The position numbers were made by a program, and so were the translations under genes. 64,000 nucleotides of DNA from Salvia splendens (Eukaryota; Streptophyta; Magnoliopsida; Lamiales; Lamiaceae): assembly GCF_004379255.2 (NCBI RefSeq), contig NC_056035.1:13459578-13523577 (forward strand). The letters are read 5' to 3'. This document shows positions 1-12,200 of this stretch, piece after piece (the first letter of the stretch is position 1; each line of letters begins with the position of its first letter). The notes beneath the pieces are model-generated. The model was given only the letters and a program-made list of their open reading frames with translations, was not told where the DNA came from and made no database searches.

Positions 1-13
1 TTCATTAATATAC

Positions 14-258
14 CTGAGTGGTCGAAACCGCACTGTGACTGTAACATTCTCTTTAGATCTCTCAACATCCAAAACACTTTCAGAGTATGTATACTGAGGT
101 TTACTTCGTGCAGAAGAAGATGCCGGCGAACTCAGGCAGTCTATGGAAGGCTCCGGAAACTGGCGAGATGATGATGTCGTCGACGACGCGGAAGAATTGT
201 TATTGGCTGTAACTCTTTGACTAGGTGTTTTCTTTGTCAATCCTTGTCTATAGGCCAT
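14..258 (-). CDS. Kinesin-like protein, KIN-7 type (first exon, partial)
   Basis: First coding exon of a microtubule motor, running off the left edge of the window. The ATG is at 258 and the 81 codons read a Ser/Thr-rich N-terminal leader followed by KENVTVTVRFRPL, the opening beta-strand of the kinesin motor domain. The exon ends CTCAG with a GT donor at 13-12. A low-complexity Ser-rich leader before KENVTVTVRFRPLS is typical of plant KIN-7 (CENP-E-like) kinesins, some of which carry organelle-targeting leaders, and this leader is basic and Ser-rich enough for that to be possible. The P-loop and switch regions lie outside the window, so the subfamily is inferred from the start only. No lesion is seen in this exon. 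Confidence 0.8.
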
Positions 259-900
259 TTGTTTACCTTTAAAATGAAACAACCGAATCAAATCAAATAA
301 ACAGAAGAAAATTTCCCCAAAATTCAACGAATAAAGCCAGAACGCACAATGCAGCTCAGCTGAAGAGAAATTTCAGAATACCTAATAAAATCAGTAACTC
401 CTCTTCAGCTCAGCACAAGACATTCGTACAATTAAACAGAAAACAGATGTCAATTTATACTCGAAGGCAGAATATCCAAATTGAGAGAAAATGAAATAAA
501 TATCCAGATCTTTTCAAAAGATCAGGTGAGTTCTAAGGAAACATCATCAATATCGTTATCAACAATAGAGAATATTTCACATCTCTCTCTCTCTCCCCCT
601 CCGTGTGCGTGCGCGCGTGAGAGAGAAAACCGAAAAAATAAACGAAAATAGAAAGCTTATAGATAAATTTTGATTTAATGCTTGCCTTGGAAGCGATGCT
701 GTTTTGTTAAAGGCAGGAAGCTATAGTGGTGAAGCAGTTGAACTTCTGTACTCAATTTGGTCAATTAATACTAATTTTTTTTTTTAATTTGGAGAAGAGA
801 GTTCGTATGGAGATTATAAAAAAACTGGAAAAAACAAGGTCTGAGAGAGAGAGTGTTTTTGAGTTTTACCGATAAAGGAGAGACAGAATGAGGGCACACC
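259..900 (-). promoter_or_regulatory. Kinesin 5' UTR and promoter region
   Basis: Non-coding sequence upstream of the kinesin start. It contains a CT-rich tract and a TG/CG-rich tract at about 582-626, of the kind often found in plant 5' leaders. The transcription start cannot be fixed from sequence alone. Confidence 0.4.
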
Positions 901-3542
901 ACTACACTTCGTGACCCAAAATGCCGTGCCAGTTGTGCCTACAAATGTATTTAATCTTATACCATGTATTTAGATAATTACTCATGACTCACGAGCTGTT
1001 AAATGGGTATTTAAATTACACTAATTGCAATTTAAAGCGCTAACATTTTTTTCCTTTTGAAATTAAATTAGTTCAATACAAATTAATTACAAGATTTATG
1101 AGCTCTACTAATTAGTTCCATACATATGAATACAACATTTATTAGCTCTACCTTGTTTGGTGGTTTCAATGCTTGGATTTCAAAGTCTATGATTTGGGTT
1201 CTTTTATTATGTACATATTCTTGTATTTTCTGGCATTTATTCGACATTCTTCATTGGATTTTTTGGATTTAATTAGCTTTTCAGTGGTTGTGAATTTTTG
1301 ATTGCTTGAACTTTCTAATTTCCATTTTTGATTTCTTGAACTTTATGAAATTTTATCTGCCCTATGATTCTTAAGTCTATTTTAGGGGGGTTGAATTGAA
1401 TGTTGAAAATAGCCATAATTGAAGTTCAATCTCAAGTTCAACTTTTGTTTGATTTTATGTAGAAATAGCAGTTTCGAAATTAAGGAACACAAAATGGCAA
1501 CTCTGAAATTAATGGCAGAAGAAGTTATTAACCAAGAGATGGGTGGTTATGAAGAATCCAAGGTTGTTTTTTCAAAGTTTATTTCTACACTAACATGTCC
1601 TTTGACAATGTTTCTGGGTTATGGGAGAGGAATTTTAGTAAATAGCTTTTCCTTAGTCGAAATTTATTTTTAAATTCTCTCATACTTATAATTTATCTTA
1701 AATCAGAGACCACTTAAATAGCTATTTCAACTGAATAAGGGAAATGGAGTAATTATTAGTGGAAGACAAGAAACCTGAAGCCATTTTCTTTATAAAAATA
1801 CCTAAATTTTATAGTATCAGTAACCCGGATAAAATACTATAGTATAGTATAAAGCAGAAGTTTCTATATACTGGAATAGTAAAGCGTTGATGCGTCTAAA
1901 AGTAAAGAGAGAAGATAAAAAGGGAGAAAAATAACCTTTTTGGGTGGAATAAAAATGAAAAATAATTGCATGGTCAACTGAGCAAATTATGAAAATAGCT
2001 TAGATATATTAGAATATAATCTAAAGTAAATCTTACATGGGGGCGCAATTTTTGGCATCTGCAATAAGGATCACGAGAATCTTCTTCAATAGGGTCCACG
2101 ATTTGCAGCCAACTACAGCCTCGCACGTGTCATATGAGAAGGATTTAGTGTAAACTAAAAAGTTAAAAGGAGTTGCCAAAATATTTTGACCCAACCCAAC
2201 TACCCAAGTAGTATAAAAGTATCTTCTTCATACTTTTTCATATGGAAATTTATCACACTAATTCCGACAAATTATATATATTTCCTGCCTCCATGAAAAG
2301 TAATCGTTATAATTGACAATACGTATTTTAATATAAAATTAATAAAGTATCAATAAGATAGAAAAAAAAAACTGAAGTATTAGAATTTTAAACCCATCAC
2401 ATTAAATTTATCATAAATAGATTGGACAAATTTTAATAAATAGACCAAATTGAAAAAATAACGGATGGTCAATATTATTTTTAAAATGGTAGTGTTAAAA
2501 AATTACACATAAAACAATATGTTTTTAATAGTATTAAACGTTAATTTTATACTTTTCGCATAAAATTATTTTTTTCATACTATTAAATTACCCTTCAGTG
2601 AAAGAAAATGAGTTTCTACACACGTAAAATTTGTATTTTATTTTTTGTTAAGTATGAATCATAATAAAAGAGTTGATGGAAGAGATTTTGTGAGAAGAAT
2701 TAAATACTAGTATTAGTTTGCTACTTTGCTTAGCGCTAGTATATATAGTATATGGGTTGCAAACCTAACTGTGAAATGAGAATGAATGACAGATTAGTTC
2801 CAAGTTCCAACCAATAAGGTTAGAAGTTGGAATCAGTATGACGGCGAGATAAATATCATAGCCAGATGTTCCATTAGTATAACTGAATTATAAGTTGGTG
2901 GTGGGAGGGAGTATTTGGTGGATCAGATGCATAATTCAGCTAAAGTTGTCCCATTAAGGCAGATGATAGCTAATGATAAGTTTTAGGTACTCTAATTATC
3001 ACTGGGACCATAATTTTTGCTTTATGAAACCCCTAAGTCTAAATGCTAACATAAAGTAATCAAGAAAATGATTTAACAACAGCAAATCACAACCTGTCAT
3101 AGTTTATATAATTTTAAATAATAATCCTCCAGTATATATTTATTCACGATAACCACTTCAGATAAAAGCTACATTAGTACTACTACTACATAATTATGAG
3201 AATATGGGTATTTTTTCATCAAACACTTGGACTAAAATCCATCTATGTTAGTGCCATTGCATAGTCACGTTTCATTGCTCTACAATAAAAAGCAATAAAG
3301 CGTTTATGGGCCTATTCACTTTCATTGTTCCTCTTATAATAATTGAAATCTTGGTTAGATAATCCATTTATGAAAATAATACCAACTCCATGAACTGAGA
3401 AAAGGCAAGTAATGACAAAAACCAAATAAATTTAGAGAGAGACCATGCCGAAAAATATCAAACTAACCACCTAACCAGTTACTACTTTTATACGAACTTG
3501 CAATAATATGCCAAATGATAATTGAGTTCTTAATACGACAAT
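901..3542. other. AT-rich intergenic region, no confident gene
   Basis: No coding gene is supported. A short open frame on + begins at the ATG at 1494 and reads MATLKLMAEEVINQEMGGYE; near 1560 it meets a possible donor, but no continuing exon was recognised. The rest is AT-rich sequence without visible terminal repeats. Confidence 0.4.
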
Positions 3543-3898
3543 TGTAGAAAATGTATAACATGGATTCATATGATCCAAGAAGAAAGGAAATTCAATCTTA
3601 TTGATTGAGAAATTCAACCGATACTAAAGAGCTAGCTACTCTATTTATACAAGAGCTTAGACTAAAAATATTAGAGAAAATATCTTCTAACAACTCTCTA
3701 ACTAACTTCTTAACCAACTTATTCACTAACTAATTTCCTCCAAAATATCTAAGCTGACATGGCAGTCACGGCTTGAACGAGGAGTGAATTATGAAGCTCT
3801 GTGTTGCTGGCTCGAACCTTGTGTGTACATAGAAGTTTCCACGTCGATTCCATCATGTGCATGAGTGAAACTTCACGTAGATTCCATCATCTTTCACA
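3543..3898 (-). repeat. 3' LTR of Copia A
   Basis: 356-bp direct repeat matching 8315-8670 with 7 substitutions and no gaps. It is the 3' LTR because the element reads on the minus strand and the polypurine tract lies beside it at 3899-3908. Confidence 0.93.
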
Positions 3899-3905
3899 TG
3901 CCCCT

Positions 3906-6900
3906 TCAAGATGAATTGTATAAGCTTTCAAAATTCATCCTGTCTAATATTGAATGAAAAGCCAACGCTCCTAATGCTTTAGTGAAGATATCTGCCAATT
4001 GCAGATTGTTTCTTATATGCAGGGGCTTTATCACATTTTCCAAATACCTTTCTCTCATCGTATGACAATCAATCTCAATGTGTTTAGTTCTCTCGTGGAA
4101 AACTGGATTCGAACAAATGTGGATTGCGGATTGATTATCACAATATAATGGCACAACCTTTTCGACCTTTATTCCAAAGTCTTTGAGGAGAGCAATGGCC
4201 CATACTACTTCACACGTTGCCTGAGCCATGGCTCTATATTCAGCCTCGGCTGATGAACGAGCAATGGTGTTTTGCTTCTTTGCCTTCCACGAGATCAATG
4301 AAGAACCAATGAACAAGCAATAGCCAGTCATTGATTTTCTGGTATCTGGGCATGCTGCCCAATCAGCATCAGAGAAGATGCTTAAGCTGGTCTTGCTACT
4401 GCTTGAATAGAACAATCCATGACTTGGTGTACCCTTCAAATATCTAAGGATCTTCTCAGCAACTTCCCAGTGCTCATCACTAGGATTTGAGACATACTGG
4501 CTGAGCTTATGTACAGCAAAAGTAACATCTGGCCTTGTGATGCAGAGATAGGGTAGTCTTCCAATAAGTCTTCTATATTTTGAAGCATCTTTCAAAGGAG
4601 TTCTAGAATCCAATCTTAGCTTTTTAAGGGGATCCATGGGTACATTAGAGGGCTTGCAGCCAAGCAACCTTGTATCTTTCAGCAAGTCTAATGTGTATTT
4701 TCTTTGAGAAACCAACAATCCTTTCTTGTTTCTTGCAATCTCCAATCCCAGAAAGTATTTAGGTGCTCCAAGATCCTTGAATTTGAAGTATTGTGATAGA
4801 AATGACTTAAAATCCTCAGTCATGTCAGGATGAGTGGTGGCAACTAAAATGTCACCAACATATACGACTATTCCAAAGAAGCCACTGCCACTATTGTTGT
4901 TCTTGAAGAAAAAGAAGTGATCAGAGGCAGACTGTTGCAAACCAAAGCCTTTCAATACTTCAGATAATTTTAGGTACCATTGCCTTGATGCTTGTTTTAG
5001 GCCATAGAGAGATTTCTTTAGCTTACACACAAGGGTCGAATCTGAGTTTGCCCCTTCAACAGACTGCCAATCAACATCATATCCTGCAGGTAAGGTCATA
5101 TAAATATCCTCTTTTAAATCACCATAGAGAAAGGCATTGTTGATATCAAGGTGAGATAGGGACCAGCCTTGAACAGATGCTAAAACAAGAAGCATCTTCA
5201 CAGTAGTAAGTTTGGCTACTGGAGAGAATGTGTCCAGAAAACCCAAGCCTTCAAGTTGAGTGAAGCCTTTTGCAACTAGCCTTGCTTTATATCTTTCTAC
5301 GGTTCCATCTGGATTAAATTTTACTTTGTAGACCCATTTACAATCAATGAGAATCTTGCCAGGTGGAAGCACAATGAGAAACCAAGTATCAGTTCTAGAA
5401 AAGGCTGCTAGTTCATCTTGCATTGCATGTTGCCACTCTTTATATTGAGAGGCTTGTTTGTAAGTGGCAGGTTCATGAATAGCAGACATGAGTATGGTGT
5501 ATTTTAGGTAGGTAGGAGAGAGTTTGAATAGATTAAGATAGGAAGATATTGGATATGGAGTAGATAATGCAACTGTGTTGCAGATGAAGTCTGTGAGATG
5601 AGATGGGGTTTTTATTGGTCTACCATGGCTGGAAGTGATAGTTTTGTTTGAAGAAGGATTAGAGGTATCAGGATTTGGAGTGGAAGAAGTATATGGAGGT
5701 GGTTGAGGAGAAGGCTGAGGTGGAGAAGAGATAGGAAGTTCAGATGGAGATAGGTGAGAAAAGGGAAAAATATCTTCATGGAAGGTGACATTTCTGGTGA
5801 TAATTTCTTGCATAGACTAGATCAATGAGTTTGTACCCTTTATAGTCAGAAGGATATCCCAGTAGAACACATTTAGTGGCTCTAGGTGAAAATTTATCCC
5901 TACCCCGTTCTAGAGTTGAAGCATAACAGAGGCAACCAATGACCTTCAAATGAGAGTATGATGGGGGTTTTTGGAAAAGAACTTGAAAGGGAGTATGATT
6001 GTTTGATAAAACAGATGAGGGGATTCTATTTATCAGATAGGAAGCTGAGAGTATGCAATCACCCCAGAAATGAATAGGCAGAAAAGATTGAAATAACAAG
6101 CTTATAGCAACATTTAAAAGATGCTGGTGCTTTCTTTCTACCCGGGCATTTTGTTGGGGAGTTTCAACACAAGAGTGTTGGATGATGGTTCCAAAAGATG
6201 AGAACAATGAAGGAATGTTTAGTTCTGGGGCATTGTCACAACGAATGACTTTTATTTTTGTGAAAAATTGAGTGAGAACTGTGTTGAAAAACTGGGGAAG
6301 GATAGTTCCAACATCAGATTTGCTGTGCATAAGGAATGTCCATACAAATCTGGAGCAGTCATCAACAATAGTTAGGAAATATTTATAGCCTTGGGTAGTG
6401 GAGGGATTGAATGGACCCCGGACATCACAATGGATGAGATCAAAGCATTTGGTGGCATGAGAGTCAGATTTAGAGAATGATAGGTGTTTTTGTTTGGCAA
6501 GTGGACAAATGTCACACAATGAATGTGATTTATTTGAAAATTTCATAGTGTCAGACATGGTTTTAAGCTTCCCAAATGATACATGTCGTAACCTCTTATG
6601 CCAAATATCTATGCTAGTGACTGAATTAGCATAGGAAACATCAGGAGACATAGAAGATGAAGAAGGAATTATAGAACCTTCCACATGCTTTGGAACAGGA
6701 GAAACATCAAGTTTGTACAGGTTGCCCAATCTGCTACCCCTCCCAATCACAGCTTCCTGAGAGGCTGCCTGAATTTCAATAGCATCATGAGTGAAAATGA
6801 CAGTACAAGGCAGAGATAAAGTCAAGGAGCACACAGAAATGCGGTTGAAGGAAAAGGTAGGCACATAAAGGACAGAGTACAGAGTGATTGATTTGGTTAA

Positions 6901-7185
6901 ATGCACAGATCCAATGTGTGTGACAGGAGTTGTAGCCCCATTAGGTAAGTTTACAAAGGCATTTTGTATATGGGATGAAGAATGAAACATAGAAAGATCA
7001 CAACACACATGATGTGTGGCTCCGGTGTCTAATAACCAAACAGATGGAGACTTCGAAATGGAATTAATGAAAGGATTGGTGAAGAGAGTAGTACCTGAGA
7101 AAGGAGGAATGTGAGGATGAAGGCATGTTTGGTGCGGCAGAAAAGGATTGAGATGGAGAGGATGGAGTGAGAGTAGCAGCAACAA
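3906..7185 (-). pseudogene. Copia A pol: protease, integrase, RT, RNase H (two frames)
   Basis: Polyprotein region in two open segments, 7185-5776 and 5813-3906. The first holds the aspartic protease (WLLDTGATHHV), the zinc-binding GAG-pre-integrase segment (WHKRLRHVSFGKL) and the integrase core (HCDVRGPF and RCDNAPEL). The second holds reverse transcriptase and RNase H ending near 3906. The segments overlap out of frame around 5776-5813, which marks a frameshift. The RT active-site box reads YVGD where Copia elements have YVDD, so one catalytic aspartate is replaced. Together these mean the product would be inactive. The family call is firm; it is unclear whether the frame break is mutation or sequencing error. 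Confidence 0.9.
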
Positions 7186-8233
7186 GTTGAGACTGAAGCA
7201 GACTGATCAATTGCTGACATTGCTGCTGAGTAGGCAAATTCAAGGATGGAGAAATACTGGATTTGTCACAAGAATCTTCGAGATTATCCTCCACAAAGTT
7301 CACAGACTTCATCTCATTGCTGCTAGCACCAAACTTGCTTTTGTTTTTACCAAAACCGAGTGGAAAACCGTGGAGAACAAAGCATTTATCCACTGTATGG
7401 TTAGTTTTACCACAGTGTGAGCAGACTCTTCCCTTATTATATGAATGAGAGGTTGCAGCATTAGCTAAGTAAGGCTGCTCGCTCATAGGATAAGAAATAA
7501 CTGGAGAATATCCATCAATGTTCATTTGTCTTTCTTCCTGCAAAACAAGTGAGAAAACTTTTGCTAGAGGAGGAATTGGAACCATAGAAAGGATATTAGA
7601 TCGAATCTGAGAGAATGTAGGATTCAATCCAATCAGAAATTGCATTGTGCACTGTTACTCCTGGTACTCATGCCATTTCAAGGCACTATTGCATCTGCAA
7701 GTTGCACAAATGCACCAAGCAATTGGTTGAGAATGCTTGTACTCATCCCAGACAATGCGAAGGTTGGTGAAGTAGGCATTGATATCATCTTTTCCTCGAT
7801 TCAGAGACATTATTCGTTGCTTCAATTGATAAGCTCGAGCAGAATCAAGTTGAGAGAATCAAAGCCGTAGATCTGACCAGATTTCATGAGCATCATCAAG
7901 GTACATGATACTAGAACATATCTGAGGAGAGATGGAGTTTCTGAGCCATGAAACAACCATGCTGTTATATCGCAACCAAGCTGAGAATAGCAGATCATCA
8001 GCATGAGGTCTGCGCAAGTCGCCATTGATGAAGGCGATTTTATTCTTTGCTACAAGAGCAGTGGTTACAGATCTACTCCAATGGACGAAGTTAGATCCGG
8101 TGAGTACATGAGGAACTAATTGCAGACTCGGATTATCACTTGGATTAAGATAATATGGACTGAAATTGTCTTCCATCGGTGAAGAATGAGTGATGTTTGC
8201 GTTGGAGTTTGAACTACTACCACTCACCATCAT
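7064..8233 (-). pseudogene. Copia A gag (in-frame stops)
   Basis: Capsid-like gag with the start at 8233, an N-terminal segment typical of plant Copia gag (LTGSNFVHWSRSVTTALVAK), then a CCHC zinc knuckle CSHCGKTNHTVDKC near 7430-7390. One reading frame runs through the whole stretch but is cut by two stop codons, at about 7859-7861 and 7646-7648. The frame then departs from pol near 7100, where another shift is needed. The product would be particle-forming in a live element; here it is broken. Confidence 0.87.
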
Positions 8234-8314
8234 GAAAGTAAAGAGAAATAGAGAATGAAAAAGAAGATAAGGTGATTGAATCAGCGGAAGGAATTCAAAT
8301 CACATCTGATACCA

Positions 8315-8670
8315 TGTAGAAAATGTATAACATGGATTCATATGATCCAAGAAGAAAGGAAATTCAATCTTATTGATTGAGAAATTCAACCGATACAAAA
8401 GATCTAGCTACTCTATTTATACAAGGGCTTAGACTAAAAATATCAGAGAAAATATCTTCTAACAACTCTCTAACTAACTTCTTAACCAACTTATTCACTA
8501 ACTAACTTCCTCCAAAATATCTAAGCTGACATGGCAGTCACGACTTGAACGAGGAGTGAATTATGAAGCTTTGTGTTGCTGGCTCGAACCTTGTGTGTAC
8601 ATAGAAGTTTCCACGTCGATTCCATCATGTGCATGAGTGAAACTTCACGTAGATTCCATCATCTTTCACA
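8315..8670 (-). repeat. 5' LTR of Copia A
   Basis: 356-bp direct repeat, partner of 3543-3898. The sequence immediately inside it on the minus strand begins TGGTATCAGA, the expected primer-binding site, so this is the 5' LTR and would carry the promoter. Confidence 0.93.
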
Positions 8671-9242
8671 ATAATATTTATCCTGACAAAGATACTAAAG
8701 CCTAGGCTAGAGGTATTAAAAAAATTAACTAAATTCTACGCCAATGATTAATGTTATAATTTGCACATATTGTTTGTTGACTATGAAAGTGCATCCAATC
8801 GGCATCATACTTTACAAAACTACTCCACTTATTTTATTTTTATGAAATACTGTAATGAGTTTGTCGTGCAAACACAAAAAAAATATTTATATTAAGAAAT
8901 AGAAATAATGAATTCGAATTCCCACTCACACACTAATTATGAATGCATCAACCACATGTACTAAGCCAATCATAGACAAAAGAGCTTAACAAACGGTTAC
9001 GGAAGAAAAATAAAGTACCTAAAAAGTAGGAATATGGAAGATCAGATTTTCATTTAAAATTAGGAACATACTTCAGTTACAAGTCAAAATATTATAGCCA
9101 GGGAAATATGCATGTTCATGCTTTCATCAATGGAAAACAGAGATGAACAAACAAGCTAAAGTAGGTCTAGAACTTCTATTTCATTGGTTGGTCGGGTTTT
9201 GGGTGACGTCTTCCATAAAACCCTAGCCGGCAACTTAGGAAT
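8671..9242. other. Short intergenic / RMC1 3' region
   Basis: Between Copia A and the last RMC1-like exon. It probably includes the 3' UTR of that gene on the minus strand; nothing else is recognisable. Confidence 0.4.
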
Positions 9243-12200
9243 TCAACTCAGCAACAAAGTGATGATATGTGTTGTGGTCGGCACTGCTCTTAAAGCCGGA
9301 ATGAAATCAGAAAAGAACCTGAGAACTGCAGCTATATGTTGAGGATCTTTAGAAATATATGCTGCTTCCAGAAACAAAGAGGGCATGACGGTCTTGACCT
9401 GAAACCGACACAAATTTATGCATCAAGAAGAAATTTATTTAGTCCAAATTCTCAGCTTCCAAAAGAGAACGAATAAATCATTACAGAAAAGCATCGAATC
9501 GGATATAAATTGATGAAGAAACAATAGGAACATAGTTGAGGGAATCCACCAGAAGGACTAAACCTAATGCATATAGAGATGTACCAGAAAATACAATGCA
9601 TTTTGTAACTAGACTAAACTATCAGGAAGAGTAAAATGAAAGACACACGAGACTTGGGCTCAGATTCAATTCACACTAATATCAACGTAGGAAGTGTAGG
9701 GCTTAAGTGAAATACAGGTAAAGGAACTCTTTATATCCATACACAAATGCACTTAGCACATAACAAAGGCCGAAAGGCATTCGCTTTCAGGGAATGTATA
9801 TATTTCACGGTGACCTCAAGAGAAGCTTAAACATAAGGGATGGGTTCTTTATCTATACGACTATATCATTCATATGAAAACTGAATATTGGGAATTTGTA
9901 TTACATATATCATTCTTTATCTATAAGACACTTCTTAGTAGAGGTAACAGATTAACAGAAAAAAGTATAAAATTCACAAACACGTGACCAATCAGATGGT
10001 ATTTACTGGTAAACAAAGTCTCGTGTAAACGTTTTGGGTCACAGAATATTACCTTGTTCTTCCGTGCATAGCGAAGAGCTTGAAGGTAATAACCATCTTG
10101 TACAAGGAGTAAAACATAGTCATGATGCAATGATAACTGTCTGAGGATATCCAGGCCAAGCTTCCTTATCTGTTGGTTTTGACGCCCAGAGTCCAGCAGT
10201 TGCACTGCTACTTCTTTGGAAGGCTCAATAATCTGCATCATACCACATGTCATTTTCTGTCATCATTTCATATTCAAGTAAACCTTCTTTTCAATAATTC
10301 TCAAAGTAGCAGGTTTCAGTAACTGTCTAAATATACTCTGAGCAAAATGTGACCTTGTTCATGATAAATAATCCAAGTTCAGCATAACGCTCATCCCGAG
10401 CAAGGATTTGTACCAACAAAGCATAGGTATTGGGATATACCTTCAATTTTTCCAAGCTACAACTGCAATTTGTAGGGAAGGACAACAATCAGACAACTAA
10501 ACAAGAAGAGAAAAAACCAGAGTCCTCAGCTAAGAAAAGGAAGCTATTTAAAAAATAAGCATGCAACTCGTTGAGCCAATATACAATTCACATTAAAAAT
10601 GGAATGGCATGATTACAAAATAGAACTTTTAAACTTCACGAAACTAGTGACTTATCAATGGCTTCCAGTTAATCCCGTTGGAGTTACATCCAAGATTAAC
10701 CAGTTCCTGGTATAAAGAAGCAGGAAATTTCTAACTTTACAATAACTTAAAGATGATATGCTCTGTGGAGCTAGTTCTTTCCAAGAATACCTTCGAAGAA
10801 ACTCAATAGTGATCGCTGTCAAATAAGATCCATCTCCTGTCATCTCTTCCTCTATAGGAGAAAACACATGGCTGTAAAAATCTGCAGGTGAGGTTGCAGC
10901 TGAGGAAGTCAATAGGGATTGGTTCCTTTGAGGAGCAGTAGAATTTAACTGGTTGTTAGCAGGTACAAGAGTTTTGAGACTGCCTAGTTGGAAGATCTTC
11001 ACTACCTAACAAACCAGGCTCCAACAAGTCCCCCCTTTCTTTTTTTTTCAATAGATGGACAATCTAACTCTGAAGTTGCCATAACAGATCTGTTATGAGA
11101 ATCATTCCCAGGGACACTTTCAGGTTTTTGGTTGATGCTTCTAGACACATCTATTCCAGTGATTGACTCATCAACAGATGCATTAAGAGTATTGGATGAT
11201 GAAATTTCTTCTGTTCTGCTTCTCTTGTTATAGCTGCCTGAATTGATTGCTTGTGAGTATGCTGCAAGTAAGACATCCATAGCCCTGGCAACCATATGTA
11301 TTTGCTTCCTTTCCAAAATAATAGTACGGACAATCGCCAGAGACAACTGTTTAGCCTGGAAAAAACCCCAAAATGGCAGATTATACGTACAAGGAAGGTT
11401 GTATTGCAACACATGCAGAAAAATATTGATCTTCCTCAACTGAACTAGCAAAATAATAGCCAAAAATCATTGGTCAAAACATATCTTTGATATCATAAAT
11501 TTCTTCCTTTAATCTCAATAACCAATTATTAAGTTAGACGTCCATGCAAACAACAATAAATTTCCTTGAGGTATATGGAAAGACTGCAAATGAATTTAAA
11601 TGGATGTATGCTAACCTTCTCTGCTTCCAGTTTCCTTCTTTGTAAGAACTCAAGAATAAGTTGAACCTCTGAGCTACTAGCTGATATTCCCTGCAAATGA
11701 TGAAAGATAAATGGAATTAGATGAAAGATCAGAAACTATCAATCTACAAGATGCTTTCAGCTACCAAACTTACCTCCAAATCCAAACTGATTTTCCACAG
11801 AGAGCCATTAGAAACATCAAGAACAAGATCAGGTACAAGAAATTTCCACTGATCTCCATATGTAGTTTCTTTGGTGTCACTCAAATTTCTGGGCTCTGAA
11901 GCACCAGAAGTTTTGCCAGCCGTTTGAGAAAATGCAACATTAGCTTTAGAATAACCTCTCAAAAATAGTGGAAGTGGGGCAGAAATTTGTTCTTGCGAAT
12001 CAGCATATATATCGTATACAATGACAACTTTCGCTTCCGCTTGATGAACTAGTAAAACATTGTCAACCACACTCACAGCAATTCTATCCGAATAAACTGG
12101 CAGAGAACCCTGAAACATGATGGAGTAACATTGTTGCAGAATTCAAATAAGAATTGACTTGACAAACCACATCTGAATATGTAATATAAAAAATATCAAC

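Larger units (their letters stand above)
3543..8670 (-). mobile_element. Copia LTR retrotransposon A (full-length, defective)
   Basis: A 5128-bp element oriented on the minus strand. Two direct repeats of 356 bp, each running TGTGAAAG...TTTTCTACA on the minus strand, bound it. They differ at 7 positions by eye (about 98% identical), so the insertion is fairly recent. The flanking 5-mers ACAAT and ATAAT are probably a target-site duplication with one change. Inside the 5' LTR edge (8314-8303) lies TGGTATCAGA, the start of a primer-binding site for initiator-Met tRNA, and a purine tract GAAGGGGCA abuts the 3' LTR at 3899-3908. The domain order protease, integrase, reverse transcriptase, RNase H is the Copia order. 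The coding part is broken, so it is not autonomous. Confidence 0.93.
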
